DNA of 64,000 nt from Gari tellinella (GCA_922989275.2 OV277859.1:36933501-36997500); one strand, 5' to 3'. Positions 53,114 through 62,252 are shown, counted from the first letter of the stretch. Notes: a model not told the origin generated them from the sequence alone. Numbers and translations: made by a program.

Positions 53114-53572
53114 CACTTTGCAACATTGGACCCTGTCGATATTCAATACCGGCGTCGTGACACAAGCGCTCTGACCAGAGTGCAAAATGTTTGCATGTAG
53201 CAGGGAAAGAGTAGAAGTGCTAAAGAGTCATGGAATAACGTATTCCAACAAAATAAATTGCTTTTCAACAGTCAGTTTATTCTGTACAAATGAAGTAATC
53301 ACGAAAGGATTTCTCCAACGACAGTTGGAAATAAATGTAGCAATCATTGTAAGTCGGAGAAAGATTCATATAGATTTACACCATATGGCGTGCCATGATG
53401 AACCTTCCAAACGTCTGCTCAAAATGTAGTCAGCTGAAACCCTAATAATGACTCGTTCCTTTTCTCTATATCTCTCTATTTACAGAATGCGAGTCGTGAG
53501 ACAAACAGTATGTAACTTGATCGAAGGTTACGTGCACAGTGTCTGATCTATATCCATACCTCTTGTTAGAAT

Positions 53573-53774
53573 CAGGGCTGCCATAATTTGCTCTTGAAAA
53601 ATCCTAAGATTTCCAAGTTGTCTATTTTCAAACGCGATTATTTAAAACCTGTTTAAAGTAAAGCAGAATGCACCTTAAGGCGCATTCTGCTTTACTTTCA
53701 ACCTGCTTTAAGGCTACCATCTGCTATGATAAAAAATCGAAGATTTGGGAAAAATCCGTAGAAGTAGCAACCTA
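53573..53774 (+). mobile_element. MITE with CAGGGCTGCCA ends and a B-type hairpin, copy 2
   Basis: CAGGGCTGCCATAATTTGCT left. Hairpin at 53650-53712 (AAAGTAAAGCAGAATGCACC...GGCGCATTCTGC). Right end TAGAAGTAGCAACCTA worn. Interior ATCCTAAGATTTCCAA matches 27317-27491. Confidence 0.75.
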
Positions 53775-53787
53775 GATTCCCTAACGT

Positions 53788-54013
53788 TGTTAACATTTTG
53801 TAAGCTACGGGCGAAGTTCGTATAACTGTTGCAAATAGTTTGGACCAAGATCAGATGCCGAGTAACTCGTCGTCTCATTTGGACCAAAACTATTTGACAC
53901 GCTGGTTACGTTCCCTTAAAGAATATGTCTTTAAATCAACTTTAAGAATGATTGTAGACGACAAATTTGGCAGACATCATTTTTTACAAGGCGTGTAGAA
54001 GATAAAGGGTTAC
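53788..54013 (+). mobile_element. Family C hairpin MITE
   Basis: TTAACATTTTGTAAGC left; hairpin GATGCCGAGTAACTCGTCG with GGACCAAGATCAG arms; TGTAGACGACAAATTTGGCA; GATAAAGGGTTAC right. Confidence 0.72.
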
Positions 54014-54112
54014 AAAAAAGCAGAAATTGTTACCATGGTTTGCAGCTATCATTGCTACTGCACCTGGGCTTGACATGACTGTATACATGGTTGACATGAT
54101 GATGTATGTACA

Positions 54113-54255
54113 GTAGAGAAGACGTTATTCTCCCTCTGAAATATATTATTTCTGTTGCAAACAGTTGAGAGACAAATCAGAGACCGTGTAACACGGCGTC
54201 TGACCAGGCTCAATCAGCTTGCCATTCAGATTGGTTGTTTGGAATTGTTATGATG
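54113..54255 (+). mobile_element. Family E MITE, right end lost
   Basis: TACAGTAGAGAAGACGTTAT, hairpin GAGACCGTGTAACACGGCG, TTGCCATTCAGATTGGTTG; then SINE-like sequence. Confidence 0.65.
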
Positions 54256-54294
54256 TTAGGTCGCTTTAAAAGTATTCCAATCATAATGCGACGT

Positions 54295-54480
54295 CCCGCT
54301 CATTACAGGCGGACGAATACCACAGAAGCCCTTAATGTATGCATTGTTTGATGCATAAATCAGCAACTGGTTAGAACCACCAACTTTCCGCAAGCTAGCT
54401 GGAAGACTTCCACACATGAAAAATCTGAAGTGCCCAGACCAGGATTCGAACCCATATTAGTTTTCAAGTAATGGCTTTTT
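54295..54480 (-). mobile_element. tRNA-headed SINE fragment
   Basis: Read on the minus strand, ATGGGTTCGAATCCTGGTCT (box B) is followed by TTTTTCATGTGTGGAAGTCT, TCCAGCTAGCTTGCGGAAAG and TGGTGGTTCTAACCAG. From memory this resembles a tRNA-derived SINE common in bivalves, possibly of the MetaSINE type. The far 3' part is diverged. Confidence 0.6.
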
Positions 54481-54541
54481 AACACAAATTCACCTGTAAT
54501 CAAAGCCAATTATTAGTCGATCTTCCTAATACTTGCCTATA

Positions 54542-54906
54542 CATCGCTCCCTATCTACAACGACACCCAATGGGAAACAACAATTTTGACCGTTGTTCGG
54601 ATGGAGTCGGTGTAGGGAGGGAAAATGGCTTATATATGCAAACAGCTTGAATCCAGATCAGACGCCGCGTAACGCGTCGTCTGATCTGGATTCAAGCTGT
54701 TTGTCACTCAACATCAAGTATTTTTATGTCAAAATGTCCACTATGTGACTTTGATTAAAAAACAACCAGCATACGACAATTTCAAACAGACGATAAATTA
54801 CAGCAGTAAAAGCGTTAGAAATAAGTGTCCTGTTTAGGTAACTGCGGAAAGGGTCGTTGTAAGGCGGGATTCGTTGTTGAGAGTGTCGTTGTAGGGAGGA
54901 ACACTG
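54542..54906 (+). mobile_element. Family H element with a nested C copy
   Basis: CATCGCTCCCTATCTACAAC / GTCGTTGTAGGGAGGAACAC TG ends beside TA. The C hairpin at 54637-54713 (AGACGCCGCGTAACGCGTCG) and its ACGACAATTTCAAACAGACG flank occupy the middle. Confidence 0.75.
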
Positions 54907-55112
54907 TATTATGGTTTTATCTCATTCACCTCTCAGACTTCAAATGGACGATTCCAGTTTCCAAGTAAGTCTAGTCCAGTTTTACCTATTTTAGACTGTG
55001 TTTTACAACATACATATATATAACAAAATGACAAACGACGCATACCCTGGTCAGAGCACAGGTACTTGACACATACTTTATTATCTATTAACATCCCCCC
55101 ATCCCCCTTCAG

Positions 55113-55174
55113 TATGTGAATTATAACGAAAATAAGCATAAAAAACTTTTTTATGCTTATTTTCGTTATAATCT
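55113..55174. repeat. Perfect hairpin inside the hAT-like MITE
   Basis: ATTATAACGAAAATAAGCAT then AAAAAAC is followed by TTTTTTATGCTTATTTTCG TTATAAT. CAGTATGTG / CTACATACTG extend it outwards. Confidence 0.85.
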
Positions 55175-55361
55175 ACATACTGTGGCGTTATTTGACGGAA
55201 TTTGATGAAATAAAAAGTAGATATTGATAAATTAATCATTTCCCGAGGGTACCACAAGAGAATATCGGCGATCGAGTCTATTTTAGCATCAGCTTAAGTC
55301 GATAGTAAAGACTAGGTGTTGAATTGCGCTGTTTACCTTGTATCTATAATAGAAGTATAAT

Positions 55362-55428
55362 AAAAAAAAAATTTTTTTTTTTTTTTTTTAAAAAAGGGGG
55401 GGGGGGGGGGGGGGGGGTAATAGATAAT
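55362..55428 (+). repeat. Homopolymer tract (A, T, A, G runs)
   Basis: Runs of A (~10), T (~20), A (6) and G (>20) in succession. The left end of the same element has only CCCCCCATCCCCC. Length may be unreliable in the assembly. Confidence 0.85.
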
Positions 55429-55639
55429 AAAGTATGTGTCAAGTACCTGTGGGTCAGAGGGTTCCTTTAAGAGGGTCTAAATTGCTTTCATATAAGACAA
55501 TCATACTTTTCAGTGGTATACTGTTTCTAAAGGACACGTTAATAATTTATATGCGGCACTAGGAGCAAATGGGTTACATGTAATGTGTACGCTCGTATAT
55601 TACATGTACATATAAAAGTTCTAATACCCTAGTTTCAAC

Positions 55640-55872
55640 CAGCTCACACCTGAAACTTCAAATGGACTTTTCCACATTTCGAATAAAGTCTAGTCCCTTG
55701 TTTACTATTTAGGGTTGACATTTACAATCCATTGCAAAATGACAAACAGTGTAGACCGTGATCAGATGGCTCCTGCAGGACTTTGCCTAGGACAAGTGTG
55801 CTTTTCACAGGTAAACAGTTACTGTTTGCAAATGCTCATTCTATAAATTCTCGTCGGTAGCGTTCATAGTGT
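55640..55872 (+). mobile_element. Family A MITE, right arm mostly lost
   Basis: CAGCTCACACCTGAAACTTC, AAACAGTGTAGACCGTGATC, AGATGGCTCCTGCAGGAC, then CTAGGACAAGTGTGC and TAGCGTTCATAGTGTTAA. Confidence 0.75.
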
Positions 55873-56034
55873 TAATAACATGATATACATTCCTAAATAG
55901 AGGTTTACTTGTCTATCGATTGCATCGCATGGTAGACGATTGCTTTAAATGGCGTCTCTAAACTCATCAGGGCTAAGCTCTCGTCTGTTTCTAAAATGCC
56001 GTCTGCTGTTAAGCGAGAAAATTGTTGCAAAGCT

Positions 56035-56140
56035 TTACAATTGAAGAAATCTTGATAAAACTATCATCCAATATGGATCCTGATCAGACACCGAATATCT
56101 TAGCTCAGCGACTGATCAGGATCCAAAGTATTTCGGAAAA
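56035..56140 (+). mobile_element. Family C-like hairpin, solo
   Basis: ATATGGATCCTGATCAGACA and GCGACTGATCAGGATCC pair around a 20-bp loop. Confidence 0.6.
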
Positions 56141-56214
56141 TGCTATTGGTGCAGCGATTGAATGTAGAAGTGATGAGACAGTCCCGTGGGTGATGTCGGC
56201 TGCATACAATACAT

Positions 56215-56419
56215 AATACCCCCTTGCACGCAAACGCCAAAACTGCAATAGCCTTTGCAAACTGTTTTGATCCTGATGAGACGCCGAGTTACTCGGCGTC
56301 TCATCAGGATTCAAACTGTTTGACACAGTGATCCTTAATTTTAAATGAAAATTTAGCAAATTCTATTTTTAGAACAATGGTAGACAATAATTGTTGAAGA
56401 CGAACTGTTAAAGAGTTAA
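56215..56419 (+). mobile_element. Family C hairpin MITE
   Basis: ATACCCCCTTGCACGC left. Hairpin at 56258-56322 perfect over TGATGAGACGCCGAGTTACT. GTAGACAATAATTGTTGAAG ACGA; GTTAAAGAGTTAA right. Left TTAA worn. Confidence 0.8.
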
Positions 56420-56743
56420 GTAGCAGTGTCTATTTCCGCTGTAAGTATACAAGGGTAATTGGACGCTGTTCGGAAATTACTAATGATCGGATAGACCGCC
56501 ATCAAGTACCCATAAGGACATTTCCAGGAGCAACCTAATATTCGCAGAGACATAAAACTGAGAGGAAGTCTGGCCAAAGAACAGCTTAAGTAAGTTTCTG
56601 TGACAGATATATCTATATGGAATATTTGTTGGCCTTACTGGTGTTACAAATATTAGGCTCCTACTGTGGTCATCGATTTTATATGTGATATCATACAGTA
56701 TAACATGGCAAAGAACCAGTAAAAAAATAAACCAACTACCTCA
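56420..56743. other. Gene-free stretch
   Basis: No feature recognised. Confidence 0.4.
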
Positions 56744-57330
56744 TTAACCCCATAACCTTTAGATGGACACGTCTAGTTTCCATTTAAGTCATGTTAGTTT
56801 ACACGTATTAAGAGCTGTTTTTACAATATATTGCAAAATGACAGAAAATGAAGAAATAGATCAGAGGTTCTCCTTATATAAACACTTTGCTAAAATAGAG
56901 TTGCATATTCCCATGAATGTTAACGTCAAGACAAGTAGAACGCCGCCTTATTTATGTTTACATGTGGAAAGTTTACAATGCAATGTGAAAACCATTTTTA
57001 TAGATCGTACTACAATAGGCAACGCAAAGCAATGGGCAAAATGATTACAGGTTTACAGATTATTATGGATCTCGGTTGACAATGAAATATAAAATTCAAA
57101 TTGCGTACTTCCGGTATTCATGCGGTTATGAAACTCACTCGCTTTGGCTAGCATAGAATAACTTGAAGTCCATCGGGCTTCATTATCTTTGCTAGTAAAA
57201 GCGACTGAGTTTCATAATCGCATAAATACCGGAAGTTAGCAATCAAGAATAGTCAGAAATTGGCAAGACATGACTGGAAAATCGGACTGTCCATCCAAAA
57301 GTTTTAGGAGTCTATAATTTAAAAGATAAA
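56744..57330 (+). mobile_element. Degenerate family A sequence around an inverted-repeat element
   Basis: TTAACCCCATAACCTTTAGA, TGACAGAAAATGAAGAAATA GATCAGAGG at 56744-56870 is an A left half. A separate reversed A tail (AAATTGGCAAGACATGACTG, GTCCATCCAAAAGTTTTAGG) lies at 57245-57320. Confidence 0.5.
57107..57236. repeat. Inverted-repeat element
   Basis: ACTTCCGGTATTCATGCGGT TATGAAACTCACTCGC and complement (GCGACTGAGTTTCATAATCG CATAAATACCGGAAGT), arms about 45 bp, around ATAACTTGAAGTCCATCGGG. 130 bp. Confidence 0.85.
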
Positions 57331-57524
57331 TGAGTTCGGTATCTTATCTGTCCCTTATACGTTTTTAATGAAACTTGCTACGTTATTTGTACAAAGAAAT
57401 AAGAACAATACATATTCAATCCCATTTTAGTGCATTTGCGTTCAGATTTGTTTAAATCCATTTTACACGATTCGAAATGTTATAAGATGTATAAAATATC
57501 AGGACTTAAGACCAAGATCTTTTT

Positions 57525-57552
57525 AGAGAAAGAATAGCGTCTCCTCCACTGC
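57525..57552 (+). mobile_element. Family E right-end fragment
   Basis: GAGAAAGAATAGCGTCTCCT CCACTG. Confidence 0.55.
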
Positions 57553-57837
57553 ATATCAGTATCACGGAATCAAATAATAATCAAACCTTCAGGAGACATT
57601 GAATAATTTGAAATACTACCCTACCATGCTAAAGCATCGTCTGTTTAAATAAAGCTTTCTTAGCTCAAAATATATCCATCTTGAAATAGAGACCATGGCC
57701 AGTAAAAGGAGGTCGACAATTAAAAGAAATACCGATAAAAGAAGATTAAAGCATCAATGATAGATAGATCCCATAGCTTCAGTCAAGGTTAAGCTAAAAC
57801 AGAACGATCCTTTAGGACGTCACACAAATCCTGCCTT
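57553..57837. other. Gene-free stretch with F-like relic
   Basis: TTCAGTCAAGGTTAAGCTAA AACAGAACGATCC near 57778-57812 is a decayed F/B core. Confidence 0.35.
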
Positions 57838-58006
57838 AACCGTGTGTGCATATAGCGGCGTCTGATAAGAGTCTACACTGTTTGCTAATAGGAATTTCAA
57901 AATAAAACAAAACGAGAATGAAAACTAAGTCTAGACACCCCAAGGAAAACAAATGGACTAATCAAATATATAAACATGGAATAATCCTCGGGCGCTAACG
58001 GATTAA
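57838..58006 (-). mobile_element. Family D MITE, left arm deleted
   Basis: TTAACCGTGTGTGC left; ATAGCGGCGTCTGATAAGAG has lost its partner arm. ATAGGAATTTCAAAATAAAA follows; GGGCGCTAACGGATTAA right. Confidence 0.72.
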
Positions 58007-58261
58007 GCGCATCTGTATTCTCGCTTATTGCAACAATAATTGTCAATCGGAATGTAAAAATCGATTGATTTTCGATTATGAACACAACAATCAGAACACT
58101 CACATTTAACCACCATTTTGACCTAAACTGACAGCTATTTTGGCAGTAGACATATAACGACCGGGTAATTTGACTTTCTCTCGGTAATTGCTTTGGACAG
58201 GAAGCATTGTCATTATCTCGATATTGTTACAGTAACAAAACTGTATGAATGTTACTGATAT

Positions 58262-58372
58262 ACTGCTAGTGATACACGTACATGGAGACATGCTATTCTC
58301 TCCCGTTTAACCAAAACTGAATGCAAATGCAACCAACTAAAATGAGCCAAAACAATACAAAACAATTATACA
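58262..58372. mobile_element. Family E left-end relic
   Basis: TACATGGAGACATGCTATTC TCTCCCGTTTAACC, then GAATGCAAATGCAACC. Confidence 0.5.
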
Positions 58373-58490
58373 TTCTTGAAAAGACGATTCCAAAGAGATG
58401 TCACAATATAGGATTAGATGGGGAAATTAGATGAATTTTAAAGTTTTGACTTACGACCGTTTTTGTCGTACGACGTTTCGTAAGACGGGT
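58373..58490 (+). repeat. Foldback-associated repeat (shared with 51784-51960)
   Basis: CTTGAAAAGACGATTCCAAA GAGATGTCACAA, GGATTAGATGGGGAAATTAG, AAAGTTTTGACTTACGACCG. The left hairpin arm seen at 51784 is missing here. Confidence 0.7.
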
Positions 58491-58589
58491 CCTTGGTCTG
58501 GCGCCAAGCTGAATTGTCGTCTGGTTAAATATATCGTCTAAGATAATACTTACGTTTTTATATTTTTTAAACTTGAGAAATATTGATGT

Positions 58590-58655
58590 AAGTGGCAAAC
58601 AGCTTAGATCAAGATCAGTCCACGCAGCCTCTCATCTGGATCTAAGCTGTTTGCA
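58590..58655. mobile_element. E/C-type hairpin, solo
   Basis: GGCAAACAGCTTAGATCAAG and TCATCTGGATCTAAGCTGTT TGC pair over AAACAGCTTAGATC: a CTTAGATC arm variant mirrored on both sides. Confidence 0.6.
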
Positions 58656-59004
58656 AATACATGTATTAGCCAAGTCGCTCTTTTCACGGTAAAGGTTAAA
58701 TACCGGAATATAACGGCTTAAAATCACAGAAAAGATAAAGAACATTGTATGATGTCCTCTTCAAACAAAAGCCCACGACATTATTTTAAATAATATTGGT
58801 AGCTATAAGCATTCTGTCCATCTTTCAATTTAACCACCGACTCTTTACCCTCTATCAAAGCTTATTTTCTTTTCAAATTAACTATTCCAATTTTGATAAC
58901 TGGCCAGAAAATGTCGATTAGTAGGGCTGTTTTCTACAATGTTTGCAAAATATGTATACATAAACTGGATTTCAGTATAATGCAGAATACCAGTATGTGC
59001 GATA

Positions 59005-59240
59005 CAGTGGAGAATCTGTTATTCTTTCCCAATAAACGCGTTTACGCTAAAACTATTATTTGCAGTGCAAACAGTTTGAAGCCAGATCAGACGCCGGGTA
59101 ACCCGGCGTCTGATCAGGCTCCAAACTGTTTGCCACCAAGATAAACAAGAATTATCAGAATTGTCTAAAAGTTGTTCTTTTCTACGTTTTAGTGCTTTGC
59201 GTTTGCGTTTAAACGGGAAAGAATAACAGATTCTCCACTG
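59005..59240 (+). mobile_element. Family E hairpin MITE, complete
   Basis: TA-flanked CAGTGGAGAATCTGTTATTC / GAATAACAGATTCTCCACTG, perfectly inverted. Hairpin at 59066-59131. Differs from 9147-9391 mainly by lacking one GTACGTTTGC-type duplication. Confidence 0.92.
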
Positions 59241-59305
59241 TATCAATGATAATATCGACATATACATTGGTCTCTCGTCACTCATATAAGTCTACTATAC
59301 ATGTA

Positions 59306-59485
59306 CAGTGCTCCCTCTCTGCAGTGACACCAATTGGGAGACAAACAGTGTATGTGTTGTTCGGATGGAGTTGTTATAGGAAGGGAAATTAATACCCTTA
59401 GAGTGTCTTGTTTGGGGAACAGCGTCAAACATTGGTGTAAGGGGGGAATCGTTTTTCGGAGGGCCGTTGTAGGGAGGGGCCACTG
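59306..59485 (+). mobile_element. Family H MITE, solo
   Basis: CAGTGCTCCCTCTCTGCAGT left; GGCCGTTGTAGGGAGGGGCC ACTG right. Left TA present, right TA changed to CA. 180 bp without a nested copy, so it serves as the empty form for 20537 and 54542. Confidence 0.75.
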
Positions 59486-59599
59486 CATTACCCGGATGCC
59501 AGATAAACACATAATGTTCAGTCTGCTGGATCATACAATATTAATCATTTGGTCCATATTGTCCTAACTAAACAACACTAGATAACAGTGGGTGAATAT

Positions 59600-59937
59600 T
59601 TAAGCCGTATGTTCATAAATAAGGATGCTGTCTACTTCAACATCTTTATAACACCTCCTTGAGGAGCCCTCTGGCCATGGGCTACAGTTTGAAAAGTATA
59701 CGTATATTGTGTTTTAGTCCACTGTACATTTTGCAGAGAGAGGTACTCCTGAAACCCCCTATAATATACAGCCCAACCAATAACACAGTGAAGTAGGTAA
59801 CAGAATGGTGTGCATGATCATGATTCATTAGAAATTAGAAATATAAAACTACATTGCAAAGAAACAATAATTGTAACTTTCATTACTAGCTTTAGTGACT
59901 AAGTCTATACTAGCCACGACGTCATTGTCATAGATAT
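59600..59937. other. Gene-free stretch with an A relic
   Basis: CTTGAGGAGCCCTCTGGCCA TGGGCTACAG near 59659-59688 is one arm of a family A hairpin. Confidence 0.4.
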
Positions 59938-60185
59938 ACCCTTTCCTCCCTGAAACTTCAAATTGACAGTTTTAGTTTTTAATTAAGTCTAGTCCATTTC
60001 TGACTTTTTAGGGTTGAATTTTACAATATATGTCAAAATAACAAACACTGAAGACCCTGATCAGAGGGCTCCTGAAGGAGCCTTCTGATCAGGGTCAACA
60101 CTGTTTGCAAATGACAAAAGTACTCCTCAAAGGTAAGCTGTTTGCAAATGACACATATATGCGTGGTTATGGTTCAAAGAGTTAA
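59938..60185 (+). mobile_element. Family A hairpin MITE
   Basis: ATACCCTTTCCTCCCTGAAA left (TTAA worn). Hairpin at 60043-60108 (CAGAGGGCTCCTGAAGGAGC). GTGGTTATGGTTCAAAGAGT TAA right. Confidence 0.86.
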
Positions 60186-60320
60186 GTCATGAATGTGAAC
60201 AAACAGAGGTTCTATTTTTAGTGAAAAAAAAATATACGTAATTCAGTCATGTGACTTAACGCCCAAAATATGTACTTCAGTGATTGATATTTGTGATAAT
60301 CTGAGAGAAAAACAAATGAA

Positions 60321-60660
60321 CATGTAAAGGATAAAGTACGCAGCCTTGTTGGCGCTCAAGAACCCCTCCTCAGCACGGTTGAAGTGGTTTGGTCACAACA
60401 GTCTTAGCAAAACTATCATCCAATGTACATTGGAAGGTGGGCGTAGACGTGGAAGGCAGAGGACGAGTTGGTCCGACAACGTAAAGGAGTGGACAACACT
60501 GCCAATGCCAGAGCTGATAACATATGCTGCAGATACACCAGGTTGGAGACAAAGAAGAGCTTCTTCGGCGACAGAGTCCCTACGACGAGACAATCAATCA
60601 AGGGATGAGTGAATGAGTGAGCACTGATGAAGTATATTGTATAGACTAAATGTTTGTCGA
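60321..60660 (+). pseudogene. 3' tail of a non-LTR retrotransposon ORF2, frameshifted
   Basis: One frame reads HVKDKVRSLVGAQEPLLSTV (60321-60380). The next frame continues LKWFGHNSLSKTIIQCTLEG then GRRRGRQRTSWSDNVKEWTT L (about 60379-60480) and ends NQSRDE, stop at 60610-60612. This is the conserved C-terminal tail of reverse transcriptases from RTE/jockey-like LINEs, normally K.R.LKWFGH..R followed by GRRRGRQR. A few codons are lost at the junction, shifting the frame. GAGTGAATGAGTGAG after the stop resembles the short 3' repeat tail of such elements. Polymerase and endonuclease domains are absent, fitting 5' truncation. Confidence 0.8.
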
Positions 60661-60722
60661 ATAAAAGCTAAGTTAACACATCCTGCCTTCATCATTGATC
60701 TTCTTTACTTTTGCCTTCTAGA

Positions 60723-60945
60723 TTAACCCATTTATACCCAGTGGATTCTTCCATGTTTATGAATTGGATTAGTCCATTTTTTATCAAAGGGATGCCTGGT
60801 CAAAACTTTCATTTTGTTTCATATTGAAATTCTTATCAGCAAACAGTGTAGACTCTGATCAGACGCCGCAAAATGCGGCGTCTGATCAGAGTCTACACTG
60901 TTTCCCTATGTCCCATATATGGGATCGTAGGTACAAATGGATTAA
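60723..60945 (+). mobile_element. Family D hairpin MITE, complete
   Basis: TTAACCCATTTATACCC / GGTACAAATGGATTAA. Hairpin at 60838-60902, perfect through AGACGCCGCAAAATGCGGCG. 223 bp. Confidence 0.9.
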
Positions 60946-61163
60946 GTTTAGTTTTCTTTACTGTAACCATGATAAATCATTATTGAAAGAATAACAAACA
61001 ACATCATTTTGTAAGCTTTTAATGCTTGAAAATAAATTATTTTAAGGAAAGCAATATAAAAATACTTTTCACCATCTTTAATTGAACAATGCATTAATTG
61101 TATATAATACACAATTACGATATGAAATTGTTGCAAACCAACTGTTTAACTTAATTTTTATGT

Positions 61164-61604
61164 TTAACCTTCTACATGCTCCAGGCCAATTCATGATAGG
61201 TGTTAAAAAAAAGTTTGGATCCAGGTGAGACACAGAATACTCATCAGGATCAAAACTGTTTGACACCATGATTATATCTTATGATAAAAAGACTTTTAAC
61301 CCATAACCCCATAGCCTGTTTCTGGTTTTGAAAACAGTTGAGTACTTAAAGCAGGTTGAACGTAAAGCAGAATGTGCCTTAAGGCACATTCTGCTTCACT
61401 TTCAGCCTGCTTTAAGCTTTCATCTGCTTGAATATAGAAACTATTTTATGGTTCACAATCTTAGCTGTATAAATTTGAACTATTTTCGTCATTTGAGAAA
61501 TGATTTAAAGGTGTAAAAAGGAGTATTTATGGGGTAAAGGGTTAAATCAATTTTGAGAAATGTTGCAGACAACATTTTTTGCAGAGGACATTACAGGAGG
61601 TTAA
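61164..61604 (+). mobile_element. Family C MITE split by a family B insertion
   Basis: Left piece: TTAACCTTCTACATGCTCC, hairpin AAGTTTGGATCCAGGTGAGA...CAGGATCAAAACTGTTTGAC. Right piece: TTTTGAGAAATGTTGCAGAC, AGAGGACATTACAGGAGGTT AA. Without B the length is near the usual C size. Confidence 0.72.
61296..61545 (+). mobile_element. Family B hairpin MITE, complete (nested in C)
   Basis: TTAACCCATAACCCCATAGC / TATGGGGTAAAGGGTTAA, TTAA at both borders. Hairpin at 61348-61414 with apex ATGTGCCTTAAGGCACAT (paired variant). 250 bp. Confidence 0.9.
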
Positions 61605-61893
61605 AGCCCGTATTGATACTGGTAAATATAGCAACAACTGAAGAATGTAAGGAACACACAAACCTGTCATTTGAACATCATGTTCTAATAAACATAAACA
61701 TCATAACAATCAAAACTAGTAATTTAAAACTTAGTAAATGGTAAACCTAGCACTTAGATGTACAATTGAAGTCTTAACCATTGGTGATCAAGTAATCTAC
61801 TAACTAAAACAAGACTGTAACAAATGCAGACAATTCTGCTTTGCTCAAGTAAGTTTATAACAATTCAACCACCAAGAGAAAATGATGAATAAG

Positions 61894-62048
61894 AATATTA
61901 TTCATATATAAACTGCTCTTTTCTAATATTTCGACCTCTAAGGGCCTTTTTCAAAGAAAATCACGCCACGTGATTTTCTTTGAAAAAGGCCCTTAGAGGT
62001 CAAATTATTAGAAAAGAGCAGTTTATATATTAATACTATTTTAATATT
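61894..62048. repeat. Long foldback hairpin
   Basis: Arms of about 70 bp: AATATTA...AAACTGCTCTTTTCTAATA TTTCGACCTCTAAGGGCC and complement, closing at AAAATCACGCCACGTGATTTT (written as AAAATCAC, GCCAC, GTGATTTT). Near-perfect, with a few outer mismatches. Confidence 0.9.
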
Positions 62049-62175
62049 GGAAAAATCTATAGTGAAAATGAATAGTTAATAAATTACCGAAAATACAGTC
62101 AAAACACCAAACAAAATAATATGGATTTCTTATCTCATATAAAGGCTTCAGGCTAACTTTTTTAATGCTGATTTC

Positions 62176-62252
62176 TTAAGAAGTTTTTGGTGATTTTTGA
62201 GACTGTTTAAGAACTTCTTAAACAGTCTCAGCAGTCACCAAAACCTTCTTAA
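62176..62252. repeat. Short TTAA-ended hairpin
   Basis: TTAAGAAGTTTTTGGTGA / TCACCAAAACCTTCTTAA with GAGACTGTTTAAG / CTTAAACAGTCTC inside; 77 bp. Confidence 0.82.

Larger units (their letters stand above)
55057..55451. mobile_element. hAT-like MITE with 8-bp target duplication
   Basis: Inverted ends CACAGGTACTTGACACATAC TTTATTATCTATTA and complement (34 bp) border 395 bp. GGTCAGAG at 55049-55056 and 55452-55459 is a perfect direct duplication. Inside are a second hairpin (55113-55174) and a homopolymer tract. Confidence 0.88.
54922..55577 (+). mobile_element. Family A MITE split by an hAT-like element
   Basis: CTCATTCACCTCTCAGACTT and CCAGTTTCCAAGTAAGTCTA at the left; GGGTCAGAGGGTTCCTTTAA, TTTTCAGTGGTATACTGTTT and CACTAGGAGCAAATGGGTTA at the right. 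The insertion at 55057-55451 lies in the hairpin. Confidence 0.82.

Noticed and set aside
59019..59285. Open frames encoding RRKEQLLD / NKRVYAKTI-like peptides repeated at 9, 39, 41 and 59 kb
   Set aside because: They translate family E ends and hairpins on either strand. Similar peptides recur because the DNA element repeats, not because a protein is conserved.
60370..60601. Three minus-strand frames of 60-66 codons
   Set aside because: Shadows of the LINE reverse transcriptase tail on the plus strand.
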